Source: an uncultured Gammaproteobacteria bacterium
GTDB taxonomy: Bacteria > Pseudomonadota > Gammaproteobacteria > Pseudomonadales > Pseudohongiellaceae
Length of the DNA stretch: 52,877 nt
Assembly: GCA_913061515.1 (NCBI GenBank)
Contig: CAJXSF010000018.1
Coordinates: 1-52,877, forward strand
Direction of reading: 5' to 3'
The notes under the pieces are model-generated. The model was not told the origin of the DNA and made no database searches. It saw nothing but the letters and a program-made list of their open reading frames with translations. The translations under genes were made by a program, and so were the position numbers. Positions 1 to 8,263 of this stretch are shown one piece after another. Within the stretch, counting starts at the first letter, position 1, and each line of letters starts with the position of its first letter.

Positions 1-784
1 GGATCTCAGTGTCTGGCAAACCAGCTGTCTGTGCATTAACAGGAACCGCCGTGTTGCCGCGATCGATGATGCCTTGGGCGTCAGCACGCTGGATACTACG
101 GTCGCTTGCTTTGTTGTCAGTCATGTCCATGCTTAGGCTGGCGAAACCAGTGCTGCCTAGTGGGAGACCTACGTTAGCGGCTACATAGTTCAGCTCGCCA
201 TCGTTTGTTTCTGACAGATAACCAGTCTTGTATTCAACAGAGAGGCCTTCGCTGTTCTCTTTCAACATGAAGTTAATTACACCCGCGATAGCGTCTGAAC
301 CGTATTGAGCGGCAGCACCATCACGTAGAACTTCTACTTGACGCAAAGCGATCGGAGGGATTTGAGAGATGTCGGCGAAGTGTGTGCCTTGGCGACCGAA
401 CTGTACGGCTGCCGAGCGGTGACGACGCTTACCATTGACCAACACTAGAGTGTCGTCAGCAGGTAGGCCGCGCAAAGTCGCAGGGCGCACCAAGCTGTTA
501 GAGTCGTTAATGTCTTGAACATCAACGTTGAATGTTGGAACTAGGTTACGGAGAAGGTCGTTTAAGTCCGCGGTACCTTGGTCTTGGAAGTCAGTTGCGG
601 AGAACACGTCTACAGGAGCAGCAGAGTCGATAGCCGTACGAGGTGCACGACGTGAACCAGTTACTACCACTTCTTCGATGTCAGCGCCTTGGCCCTGTGC
701 CATAGCAACAGGTGCCGTAAGTGCAGCAGCTGATCCTAGGAGAGCGGCAACCGATGACATAGTCAGCAGGTTTGAGATTTTCAT
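1..784 (-). CDS. TonB-dependent outer-membrane receptor, N-terminal part (cut by left edge)
   Basis: About 261 residues are visible. A signal peptide (MKISNLLTMSSVAALLGSAA, then an Ala-rich stretch ending near AMA-QG) is followed by a TonB box (EEVVVTGSRR) and a plug domain with VNGKRRHRSA, an LRDGAAAQYGSDAIAGVINF segment and the start of the barrel. The family imports bulky substrates such as siderophores, vitamins, peptides or glycans using TonB energy; the substrate cannot be told from this part. The gene is read away from the CadC-like regulator at 1116-3203, and its promoter shares a triple repeat with the promoter of the amine oxidase at 3505. That link suggests uptake of a nitrogenous compound, which is inference. 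The C-terminal barrel lies outside the window. Confidence 0.93.
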   Translation of the reverse strand, partial: MKISNLLTMSSVAALLGSAAALTAPVAMAQGQGADIEEVVVTGSRRAPRTAIDSAAPVDVFSATDFQDQGTADLNDLLRNLVPTFNVDVQDINDSNSLVRPATLRGLPADDTLVLVNGKRRHRSAAVQFGRQGTHFADISQIPPIALRQVEVLRDGAAAQYGSDAIAGVINFMLKENSEGLSVEYKTGYLSETNDGELNYVAANVGLPLGSTGFASLSMDMTDNKASDRSIQRADAQGIIDRGNTAVPVNAQTAGLPDTEI

Positions 785-886
785 ATTTTCTATTTCCCTT
801 TTTCAATCGTTTCTTTTTAGTTGCGAAAGAGGTTTTAAGCAGCCTTTGCGTTGTGGGGTCCAGCTACTCAAACTTGAAGCCGTTTG

Positions 887-946
887 ATTATCAGTAGGGT
901 GTAGGAGAAAGTCCTCCTAAAAACATTCCGAATACCTCCTCAAACT
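887..946 (-). promoter_or_regulatory. Promoter of the TonB receptor with triple 11-bp direct repeat (putative regulator site)
   Basis: On the minus strand three 11-bp units lie head to tail: GGAGGTATTCG, GAATGTTTTTA and GGAGGACTTTC (starting at 939, 928 and 917). Fourteen bases after the last unit comes a -10-like GATAAT (892-887), so the third unit occupies the -35 position and no good -35 hexamer is present. This is the layout of activator sites of the OmpR/PhoB winged-helix class. The predicted 5' UTR is about 95 nt. The same array stands in front of the amine oxidase gene. The rest of the 785-1115 gap shows no gene or terminator that I can support. Confidence 0.7.
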
Positions 947-1115
947 GTTCAAGTACCGCATTTACTGGCTTATGGACAAATCGATGGGTGTTTTTCAATG
1001 CCAGCGCATCCTCTTTCGGTTCGTCTTGCAGGGACGGTATGGAGGGGAAAACAGGCTTGTATAGCGCAGGTTTGGTAAGAATTAGGCAGTTTGGATGATA
1101 TGGATCAAGGCGGGC

Positions 1116-3203
1116 TTAATCTCTGATATGGCGCGGTTGCATGCCGGTAAGTTTGCGTTGCTCCAGCTCTGCCCACTCTTCTTCTGACCAGAGGTTGTTA
1201 CGGGACAGAAAAGTATTGTTTTCGTAGGCGGCTTTCGTTTTGGGGTTAAGTTGTACGTCGAGGATTGGCTCCATCTGCATAACCCCCTCAATTAGGCGGC
1301 GTTGCCATTGCTTACCGAAATTCAGTGATTCCAGTACTTCTAGATAGCGTGGATCTTCAATGACGGCGGTGGGAAAGTATTTCTCTGCTGAATGGGTAAC
1401 ATTAAAGAGGCGGCGTCTTTGTGGCGCGGGAACATTGCTCCAAAGCTCAACCCCCGTTTCGATATCCCCAAGCATGAAGCTCAGTGCGCCTTTGCTGAAA
1501 TTGAAATCATCATCTCTATCCATCAGTTGCACATAAGCCTCATTGCCAACCGAGACCTCTCCTTTAAGAAAGCGAATGATTACCTCGCTGTAGTGAGAGA
1601 GTATTTGATCTTCGTCGACCTCACGTTGACGGTTGAGGTACATCTCGGCTTGCCGGAAATCACCAGTAAGCGCTAAGTTGGTCGCAACAGTGCCTAAAAA
1701 AGCAACATGATAAGGGCGCTCCTGCAGTTGACCTTTGGCTGAGAGAATAATGGTACGAGGTGGCTGTACATTGTTCTTGTAGCTCCATTCTTCATCTGGC
1801 GAAATCTCGAAGGGCCCCACTTCCTCGGCTTTTTCTAGGAGCTGAGTCGCCTCGTCATATAGCCGAGCGCCTATGAGAAATAGTGCATAGTGGGCGATAG
1901 CGTATTTCGGAGGGTTCTCCGATAAGATTTGTTCACGTAGCTGCATCTCTTGTTGAATTTGGTTGACACCGCTAATGCGGAGTTTGAGCTCATTGATGGA
2001 GCGCAAGACGTCGCTATCGGGGGCTATGCGTGAGACTTCTCTGTGTAACTCATTGATGATGACACTCATCTCTTCAATGGTTTTGCTGCCGCTATAGACT
2101 GCTAAATTATTAGCCGCTGTCGCAGCCCCGTGATAAGCGTTGAGAAAACCTGGGTCTAGCTCGATCGCAGCCAAATGGTAGTCGATAGCGCGCTTGAAGT
2201 CGTCGGGGCTAAACTGATTGTAATAGAAGTTGCCTCGCAAAAAGCGTTCATAGGCAATAGCGTTAGTAGTGCCCCAGTCAAGCATTTGTGAGCGCTCACT
2301 TTCATCTAAGTGCACAGATAACGCGCTGACGACGTTTGATACAATCTGATCTTGTAAGCCAAAGAGGTCATCCAAGGGAAGGTTAAATTGCTCGGAGTAT
2401 TGATGAACCCCGTCAGAGGCGCGAGTAAGCTGAACTGTCACTCGCAGCCGGTTTTCGGCGGTTTGTACGCTGCCATGCAAGATATGGTCAACATTGAGTG
2501 CTCGAGCCCTGTCTGCGATGCGATCGGAGCGCGAATTTGTATCAAACTCTTCGTAACCTCTGGCCGGCGAGAGTACTTCCATGTGGCTTAATTTGGAGAG
2601 GCCATTTACGAGCGATTCGCGCAAGCCGTCGGTGAGGAACTGATTGCTCGTATCTAGTTCCCGGTTAACGAACGACATTACGGCTAGGCGCACCATTTCG
2701 TCTTTGTCGCTAATAACATTATGGCTGGGCCACAGCATGACGGCCAAAAAGATAATCAAGGCCGCGCCTCCAGCCAGAAGCCGCTTGTCTAGCAAAGCGC
2801 TGACATGGAATTTAGTATCCGACACGTGGGTCATTTCGATATTCGGATTTTTGCTATCGACCACAGGTCCTGAGGCTTCAAGGCGAACCTTGGCAATGAG
2901 GGAGTAACCGCGTTTAGGAATGGTGCGAATATAGCTTGGGTGGTGGGCGTCATCGCCTAGGGCGCTGCGCAGCTCTGCAATCGCTTTATGGACGGCATGA
3001 TCTGAAGGAAATGAACCGTGCCAAAAATGTTTAAGTAGTTCGTCATGGCTGACCACTTGGCCGGCATTTTCCGCCAAGTAGTTGAGCACATCCATGCTTC
3101 GCGGCGTGATTTTTACTTCATTATCGCCTTGATTAAGTGTGCAGGTAGTCAGCGAGACGTCCCAATCACCAATTTTCAGTTTTTGTAATTTATCAGAGGT
3201 CAC
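1116..3203 (-). CDS. Membrane-anchored CadC/ToxR-type transcriptional regulator with periplasmic TolB-like and TPR region
   Basis: 695 aa with a GTG start. Residues ~10-105 form an OmpR-type winged helix (ITPRSMDVLNYLAENAGQVV, then YIRTIPKRGY typical of the wing). One transmembrane helix lies at ~142-158. The periplasmic part begins with the FlgO/TolB-like domain common in these regulators (~169-300, including LTDGLRESLVNGLS and DHILHGSVQ) and continues with TPR-like helices to the end. Such proteins sense a signal outside the inner membrane and bind DNA directly without phosphorylation. The gene lies between a TonB receptor and a Tat-exported amine oxidase whose promoters carry the same 11-bp repeat array, so those two genes are its likely targets (inference). 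The ligand is unknown. Confidence 0.88.
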   Translation of the reverse strand: MTSDKLQKLKIGDWDVSLTTCTLNQGDNEVKITPRSMDVLNYLAENAGQVVSHDELLKHFWHGSFPSDHAVHKAIAELRSALGDDAHHPSYIRTIPKRGYSLIAKVRLEASGPVVDSKNPNIEMTHVSDTKFHVSALLDKRLLAGGAALIIFLAVMLWPSHNVISDKDEMVRLAVMSFVNRELDTSNQFLTDGLRESLVNGLSKLSHMEVLSPARGYEEFDTNSRSDRIADRARALNVDHILHGSVQTAENRLRVTVQLTRASDGVHQYSEQFNLPLDDLFGLQDQIVSNVVSALSVHLDESERSQMLDWGTTNAIAYERFLRGNFYYNQFSPDDFKRAIDYHLAAIELDPGFLNAYHGAATAANNLAVYSGSKTIEEMSVIINELHREVSRIAPDSDVLRSINELKLRISGVNQIQQEMQLREQILSENPPKYAIAHYALFLIGARLYDEATQLLEKAEEVGPFEISPDEEWSYKNNVQPPRTIILSAKGQLQERPYHVAFLGTVATNLALTGDFRQAEMYLNRQREVDEDQILSHYSEVIIRFLKGEVSVGNEAYVQLMDRDDDFNFSKGALSFMLGDIETGVELWSNVPAPQRRRLFNVTHSAEKYFPTAVIEDPRYLEVLESLNFGKQWQRRLIEGVMQMEPILDVQLNPKTKAAYENNTFLSRNNLWSEEEWAELEQRKLTGMQPRHIRD

Positions 3204-3270
3204 GGTTCAACCGGTATAGGTAAGCGATTCGCCTCTACAGAGACGGTGATTTTGCAAATTGATTATGTGA

Positions 3271-3299
3271 AGTAGAGCGCAGAAACGATAGAAGGTCAA
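3271..3299 (-). promoter_or_regulatory. Candidate sigma-70 promoter of the CadC-like regulator
   Basis: On the minus strand TTGACC (3299-3294) is followed after 17 bases by TCTACT (3276-3271), a 5/6 and a 4/6 match to the -35 and -10 consensus, about 70 bases before the GTG start. The GGAGG repeat array found at both neighbouring genes is not present here, so the regulator would be made constitutively or from another signal. Confidence 0.4.
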
Positions 3300-3344
3300 G
3301 ATAAGCTGCGGCTCTAAGGGCAAGTCATTTAGGCGCTTTACTGG

Positions 3345-3403
3345 AGTTTAGGAGGTTTTCAGAAGGATTTTAGGAGGACTTTCTGTGTGGGTATCGTAAT
3401 AAT
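3345..3403 (+). promoter_or_regulatory. Promoter of the amine oxidase with triple 11-bp direct repeat (putative regulator site)
   Basis: Three 11-bp units run in tandem: GGAGGTTTTCA (3351), GAAGGATTTTA (3362) and GGAGGACTTTC (3373). After 14 bases follows the -10-like AATAAT (3398-3403). Unit order, 11-bp period and distance to the -10 are the same as at the TonB receptor promoter (887-946): 29 of 33 repeat bases agree and the third unit is identical. The array replaces the -35 element, as in class II activated OmpR/PhoB-type promoters. The predicted UTR to the GTG at 3505 is about 95 nt, again like the receptor gene. Confidence 0.7.
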
Positions 3404-3504
3404 CACCCTACCCCTAAAAAGTCGTGTTGATTTGCGTCATGTGCACAAAGAAGGCTTTGGTTGAGAAAACAATTTCGCGGAAAAGATATAAGAGGATCAA
3501 GCAA

Positions 3505-5076
3505 GTGTCCAAGCCAGTAACTCGAAGAGAATTTCTGAATTTGATTGCCGCCACTAGCGGTACTGCTGCCGTACTCGGAATAACTAGTGCGCTGGGCATG
3601 ATCCCCAGTAGCACCCAAGCTTCAGTTCCCGATTTGCTTAAATTGAGCAATCAAAAGCGTAAAGCGGTGATATTGGGGGCAGGTATCTCCGGATTAACTG
3701 TTGCCTATGAGCTTACCAAGGCTGGTTATGACTGTACTGTATTAGAAGCATCGCACCGAGCTGGTGGGCGTGTCTTTACGGTACGTGCTGGCACCTTGAT
3801 CGATGAAATAGGCAATCCTCAGTATTGTGATTGGGATGATGAGCCGCACCTGTACTTCAATGCCGGCGCTGCACGTATTCCAAGCACTCACTCTAACGTT
3901 CTGCACTACTGTAAGGAACTCGGGGTTGAGCTTGAGATGTTTATCAATGAAAACAAAGCCGCTTGGATCCAAGACGACAATATTATGGGTGGTAAGCCGA
4001 TCCGTAACCGCGAGTTGTCGACCAATGTGCGTGGTTTTATGGCTGAATTGATGGCGAAGGCCATGAAAGACGGCGAGCTCGATGAGCCGTTTAGCGACGA
4101 CGAAGCTGAAATCGTCATGAATATGATTCGCAGCTTTGGTGACTTGAACAGTGACTTCAAGTACACAGGCAGTGATCGTGCCGGTTATGCGTCCGGTGAT
4201 TATGTCACCCACACGACACAGCATGAAATGATCAAAATGCGCGATTTGCTCAAAGCATCTGCGTTGCGCCAAGTCGTTACTGACAACGAAGGCGAAACTG
4301 GCCCAATGCTGATGCAGGCAGTCGGTGGTAACGACCGTATTCCTTACGGTTTTGTGAATCAGATCGAAGATAAAATCAAATTCCGCGCCATGGTTACTGC
4401 GATCAACCTGAAAGAGAAAGGTGTGACGGTTCAGTACGACTACGATGGTGAGCGACACACAATTGAGGCAGATTACTGCTTTAACAGTATTCCGACGCAT
4501 TTCATGGCAGGCATTGAGCACAACCTACCCGATGACTATGCCAAGGATATGAAATACATCCGCCGTGGTGTTGCCATGAAAGGCGCTTTCCAGGCTAAAG
4601 AACGTTTCTGGGAAAAAGAAGGGATCTATGGGGGCATCACGTGGACTAACCAACCTATTCGCCAGATTTGGTACCCCGCCCACGGTATCCACAAACAGAA
4701 AGGTGTCATTCTCGCGGCTTACGACTATGGCAATGGCATGCCTTATACGCGCCTGAAGCAGGAAGAGCGCATAGAGATGATGTTGGCGCAAGGCGAAAAA
4801 GTGCACCCAGATTATCGTCAGCATTGTGAAAAAGGCATCACCATCGCCTGGCACCGTATGAATCACATGCTAGGTTGCTCTGCGCGCTGGCGTGTCCAGA
4901 CGCCTGAAGAAGAGCGTATTTTCAATAATCTGCAATCTTCAGTGAATGGCACGTACTGGTGTATTGGTGACCAGATTAGTCATCACACCGCCTGGATGGA
5001 AAGCGCAATGCAATCTGCACACTTTGCCCTGGCTGACTTGGATCAGCGAGTGCGGGCCGAAGTGGCTAATGCATGA
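3505..5076 (+). CDS. Tat-exported FAD-dependent amine oxidase (flavin monoamine / L-amino-acid oxidase family)
   Basis: 523 aa from a GTG start at 3505, chosen because AGAGGA stands 8 bases upstream and the protein then opens with a twin-arginine leader (TRREFLNLIAATSG). Starting from the GTG at 3424 would add 27 residues before the Tat motif. The Rossmann FAD motif is GAGISGL (58-64) with LEASHRAGGRV downstream, and the C-terminal FAD contact is in the WCIGDQISHHTAWMESA segment. The family oxidises amines or amino acids to the imine with release of H2O2; folded export implies periplasmic action. The substrate is not evident. It is transcribed divergently from the CadC-like regulator and shares its promoter array with the TonB receptor at 1-784. 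An intrinsic terminator follows at 5179. Confidence 0.88.
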   Translation: MSKPVTRREFLNLIAATSGTAAVLGITSALGMIPSSTQASVPDLLKLSNQKRKAVILGAGISGLTVAYELTKAGYDCTVLEASHRAGGRVFTVRAGTLIDEIGNPQYCDWDDEPHLYFNAGAARIPSTHSNVLHYCKELGVELEMFINENKAAWIQDDNIMGGKPIRNRELSTNVRGFMAELMAKAMKDGELDEPFSDDEAEIVMNMIRSFGDLNSDFKYTGSDRAGYASGDYVTHTTQHEMIKMRDLLKASALRQVVTDNEGETGPMLMQAVGGNDRIPYGFVNQIEDKIKFRAMVTAINLKEKGVTVQYDYDGERHTIEADYCFNSIPTHFMAGIEHNLPDDYAKDMKYIRRGVAMKGAFQAKERFWEKEGIYGGITWTNQPIRQIWYPAHGIHKQKGVILAAYDYGNGMPYTRLKQEERIEMMLAQGEKVHPDYRQHCEKGITIAWHRMNHMLGCSARWRVQTPEEERIFNNLQSSVNGTYWCIGDQISHHTAWMESAMQSAHFALADLDQRVRAEVANA

Positions 5077-5178
5077 CCCTAATTTGCCATAAGGGCGCGA
5101 GTCCTCGTGGCAATGGCAAGACGTAGGTGAATTTCGCCTGCTTGTTAACTCTCCCAAGAGTTGTAGTGAAGTCTTTAA

Positions 5179-5210
5179 GGGAAGGATCTTTTGATTCTTC
5201 CCTTTTTTTT
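5179..5210 (+). terminator. Intrinsic terminator of the amine oxidase gene
   Basis: A 10-bp stem GGGAAGGATC / GATTCTTCCC with one G-T pair, a TTTT loop and a run of eight T directly after the stem. Confidence 0.9.
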
Positions 5211-5350
5211 GCTTGGAGATAATGCCAGCAATGCACGCTTTGCGTTTCGCGCTTGCGGGGAATCGCGTAGAATACATTACAAGATATGTTTTCTGCGCTG
5301 GCTTAGCTTGCGCGCTTACAACATAGAAGGAAACGGGCTATCGCCACACT

Positions 5351-5845
5351 ATGAAGACTCTGTATCTGCTGCGGCATGCAAAATCGAGTTGGGCTATTCC
5401 AGGACAAAAAGATTACGATAGACCCCTTAATGAGCGTGGTTTGCACGACGCGCCGGAAATGGGCCGAAGAATGCTCGCAAAGGCTGTGCCTATCGATAAG
5501 GTTGTCAGCAGCCCGGCAAATCGTGCAATAAGTACCGCTATTGCCGTATGTACTGAGCTAGGCATCGACCCAGCCAGCATCCTCCAGGATAGACAAATTT
5601 ATTTAGCGGGCAGTCCAAAGCTGCAGCAGATAGTTAGCTTTCTCGATGAAAGCGCTCAGTGCGCCATCATCGTCGCCCATAACCCAGCGTTAACCGATCT
5701 AGCGAATGATCTTGCACATGCAGGCATTGACAATATTCCTACTGCAGGGCTTGTTGGCATAGAGTTGCCAGTAGAGTATTGGGCGGAGGTGTTGCCTGGT
5801 ATTGGCAAAGTGATTAGTTACGATTTCCCCAAGAATCCGGATTAA
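5351..5845 (+). CDS. sixA: SixA-type phosphohistidine phosphatase (histidine phosphatase superfamily)
   Basis: 164 aa. The RHG-type motif sits at the N-terminus (YLLRHAKSSW, nucleophile His9), followed by the conserved Arg of SSPANRA and the second His of IIVAHNPALTDL, with DRPLNERG typical of SixA. SixA removes phosphate from phosphohistidine, in E. coli from phosphotransferase proteins such as NPr; in other bacteria the target is often unknown. It ends 3 bases before the ChaN-like lipoprotein gene, so the two are probably co-transcribed. The 274-base gap upstream contains the amine oxidase terminator and then nothing I can assign with confidence. Confidence 0.88.
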   Translation: MKTLYLLRHAKSSWAIPGQKDYDRPLNERGLHDAPEMGRRMLAKAVPIDKVVSSPANRAISTAIAVCTELGIDPASILQDRQIYLAGSPKLQQIVSFLDESAQCAIIVAHNPALTDLANDLAHAGIDNIPTAGLVGIELPVEYWAEVLPGIGKVISYDFPKNPD

Positions 5846-5848
5846 ATC

Positions 5849-6784
5849 ATGACAAAAGTAGCCATCGTCTGCATTGTTAGCGCGCTAGTATGCGGCTGTA
5901 CCAGCACACAACAAGTCTCATTGCCGCGCTGGGAAGCCCCCTTGAATCGCTCGCATCCATTGGCGGGCAGTGTTTGGAACGTAGCCGAAGGGCGCAGCGT
6001 AAGCCCCGTAGATTTACTGCAAGTGTTGTCACAAGCCGACTATGCGCTATTGGGAGAGAAGCACGACAATCCCGATCACCATCTTTTGCAAGCCTATGTT
6101 TTGCGGCAATTGCGCGAGCGCGGCGCACTAGCCAGTGTCAGTTTTGAGATGCTCGACAGTTCACAACAAGACTCGCTCGCGAGTGTTACAGCGGCTGTTC
6201 TGCAAAGTCCCGACGCTCTAAAGGTTCATTTGCAATGGGATGAAGCGGGTTGGAATTGGGAGTATTACGGGCCAATGCTGTACGAGCTTCTGCAAAAAGA
6301 GGTGGCCGTGCGAATAGGCAATATCAGTAGCGATGAGATGATGGCCATTTATGGTGGCGAAGCGCGCGAAGCAATTAAAGATGTGCTTAGTCAGGAGCAG
6401 CTGCAACGCTTAGAGCAGGAAATTGATGAAAGCCATTGTGGTATGTTGCCAGCGAGTCAGTTCGCTTCGATGTTGCGCGTGCAACAATCAAGAGATGCGC
6501 AAATGGCTGCGAGTCTCGAAAGCGGTGCACAAACAGGGGCGGGAGTGAATGTCCTAGTCGCAGGCAACTTTCATGCAAGGCGTGACCTCGGGGTACCCAA
6601 TTATATTTTAGGGAAAAGCAATCTCATCAGTCTTGCTTTCATTGAGTTGAGTGAGGAGTCTAACGATCCTCTGGAGTATGTCGAGGCTTTACAGCCTGGC
6701 TCGCCATACGACTATTTATGGTTCACCCCTGCCGTTGAGGCGCAAGATTATTGCGCAGATCTTCGTGCCGACGCCGCCGCGTAG
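5849..6784 (+). CDS. ChaN-family lipoprotein (haem-binding uptake / Tiki superfamily)
   Basis: 311 aa. The leader ends in a lipobox (SALVCGC, with Cys at residue 17), so the protein is a lipoprotein. The family pattern is visible as YALLGEKHDNPDHHLLQ, SFEMLDSSQQ, LQWDEAGWNWEYYGPML and VLVAGNFHARRDLGVP. ChaN of Campylobacter binds haem and has been linked to iron uptake; the fold is also shared with TraB/Tiki metalloproteases, so the activity here is uncertain. It lies directly behind sixA and converges on the DUF4159 gene with only 3 bases between stop codons. Confidence 0.82.
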   Translation: MTKVAIVCIVSALVCGCTSTQQVSLPRWEAPLNRSHPLAGSVWNVAEGRSVSPVDLLQVLSQADYALLGEKHDNPDHHLLQAYVLRQLRERGALASVSFEMLDSSQQDSLASVTAAVLQSPDALKVHLQWDEAGWNWEYYGPMLYELLQKEVAVRIGNISSDEMMAIYGGEAREAIKDVLSQEQLQRLEQEIDESHCGMLPASQFASMLRVQQSRDAQMAASLESGAQTGAGVNVLVAGNFHARRDLGVPNYILGKSNLISLAFIELSEESNDPLEYVEALQPGSPYDYLWFTPAVEAQDYCADLRADAAA

Positions 6785-6787
6785 AAG

Positions 6788-7591
6788 CTAATGAATTAAC
6801 GAGTAGATTAAATAATTGATGCCCAATTGGTAGGCCAAGTTGGCATAGCGAGTTGGGTAGCGTGGGTCGTAGGTGTGCTCCCATCCATCTCCCATGTCTG
6901 AATTCCAGTTAATTAACACCATCACCCGACCTGCATCATCTAAGATCGCGTGGTTGCTAGCACGATCTACATCTTGTTCAGGATAGTTGTCAGGGTTGCC
7001 TATCACCGGGATCATTTGTGGGCCTGAAATATCATAGTAACTTCTAAATATCTCATGGTCTGCTGGTAGTTCGATAATTTCTCGGTCAGGGAATACTTGA
7101 GAGAATGCGCGATAAAAATTATCCCACTGTCTTGTTCCCCAAAAATCATCGATTAGCAAAAAACCACCCCGCAGCAAATACTCGCGCATAGTGGCTTTTT
7201 CTTTTGCGCTAAAGTCTGGGCCTCCGCTGCGCCCCATTTCCAAAGCGTACAAAAAGGGGTAGTCGAAGATGCGCTCGTCATCGAAGCGCAACACGATGGG
7301 ATCTTTCATAACGCGAACATTGCTAAGTCGTGCGACACCGCGCAAGAAGTTACTGTCGGCGCTGGGAAAATCAGTACGCCAAGTGCCAAAGCCAAAACCG
7401 TCATTGTAGTAGTTGTCATATTGCAGCCGCACGAATGCGAACTCGCCTGCCACGTCTTGGAGCTGTGGAGTTTGTGGCGATAGTAATGGCTGCGCTGTGC
7501 TTGGCGGCGCAAAAGCAAAAAGCAGGCTAATGGCACCAATCTTTGCGTGGCAAAGAATATAAGAGAGAAGTCTGGCTAATACAGTGCTCAT
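6788..7591 (-). CDS. DUF4159 domain protein, secreted
   Basis: 267 aa with a signal peptide (hydrophobic ~17-33, cleavage near STAQP). The body matches the DUF4159 pattern: FAFVRLQYDNYYNDGFGFGT, FPSADSNFLRG, FDDERIFDYPFLYALEMG, LLRGGFLLIDDFWG and a late MVLINWNSDMGDGWE. The domain has a glutamine-amidotransferase-like fold and its function is not established. The gene faces the MarR gene across a 175-base spacer that holds a perfect 14-bp palindrome, so it could be a target of that regulator. Confidence 0.8.
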   Translation of the reverse strand: MSTVLARLLSYILCHAKIGAISLLFAFAPPSTAQPLLSPQTPQLQDVAGEFAFVRLQYDNYYNDGFGFGTWRTDFPSADSNFLRGVARLSNVRVMKDPIVLRFDDERIFDYPFLYALEMGRSGGPDFSAKEKATMREYLLRGGFLLIDDFWGTRQWDNFYRAFSQVFPDREIIELPADHEIFRSYYDISGPQMIPVIGNPDNYPEQDVDRASNHAILDDAGRVMVLINWNSDMGDGWEHTYDPRYPTRYANLAYQLGINYLIYSLIH

Positions 7592-7699
7592 GGCATAAAC
7601 GACATCAGACTATTTATTGTCTGGCTCCAGTGCGTCTTAAACTACCCTTGCGCCGGGGAGTTTGCAACATTAGCCCTACTTGTAAAGCTATGCGAGTGA

Positions 7700-7716
7700 T
7701 TGACACTATATAGTGT
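7700..7716. promoter_or_regulatory. Palindromic operator candidate overlapping a perfect -35 box in the marR intergenic region
   Basis: ACACTATATAGTGT (7703-7716) is a perfect 14-bp palindrome. It overlaps TTGACA (7700-7705), a consensus -35 box reading toward the MarR gene, though no convincing -10 follows at 17 bp. MarR-family proteins usually bind such palindromes in their own promoter, and the site lies between the MarR gene and the divergent DUF4159 gene. Confidence 0.55.
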
Positions 7717-7766
7717 AAATGACAACATGCTGCTTAATGTCTAAGCGTCTTGTATAGGAACTCCCT

Positions 7767-8210
7767 ATGGCTCATTCTCCAAAGCGCAAACTTTTTCTCG
7801 ATCTAGTTTTATCTCTTTTTAGGTTAAACGGTTTATTGGTAGCCGAAGGCGATCAAATGGCGGAGGCATTAGGATTGACTAGTGCGCGATGGAAAGTCAT
7901 TGGTGTGGTCGCTTTGGCAAACTCGGGTGTCACAGTGCCGGGCATTGCGAGAGTTTTAGGGCAGTCTAGGCAGGCGGTTCAGCGTATTACAGACGTTATG
8001 GAAAAGGATGGGCTATTGCGTTATCAGGAAAACCCGGATCACAAGCGTTCCGTTTTGGTGTGTTTGACTGATGAAGGGCAAAATGTTTACACCGCATTAC
8101 GTGCAGTCCAAGACCCTTGGGCAATCGAGAATACAGAAGATGTTCCAGTAGAAGAGCTTGAAATTGGTTTGCAATTAGTAAGACGTTTGATTCACAAGTT
8201 TGATCGTTAA
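7767..8210 (+). CDS. MarR-family transcriptional regulator
   Basis: 147 aa, the usual MarR length. The winged helix-turn-helix is visible as GVTVPGIARVLGQSRQAVQRITDVMEKDGLL, with the wing in RYQENPDHKRSVLVCLTDEG, flanked by dimerisation helices. The palindrome at 7703-7716 upstream is a likely autoregulatory operator. The nnr gene follows 53 bases downstream on the same strand, so read-through into the housekeeping operon is possible. The ligand is not predictable. Confidence 0.9.
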   Translation: MAHSPKRKLFLDLVLSLFRLNGLLVAEGDQMAEALGLTSARWKVIGVVALANSGVTVPGIARVLGQSRQAVQRITDVMEKDGLLRYQENPDHKRSVLVCLTDEGQNVYTALRAVQDPWAIENTEDVPVEELEIGLQLVRRLIHKFDR

Positions 8211-8263
8211 TTTTCAAACTTTCGATCAATTACTTCCAAAAAATAGATGTAGAGGAAGGCTGC

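Noticed and set aside
3742..4521. 259-codon open frame antisense to the amine oxidase gene
   Set aside because: It lies fully inside a well-supported gene, has no ribosome binding site or recognisable motif, and is explained by codon bias of the sense strand.
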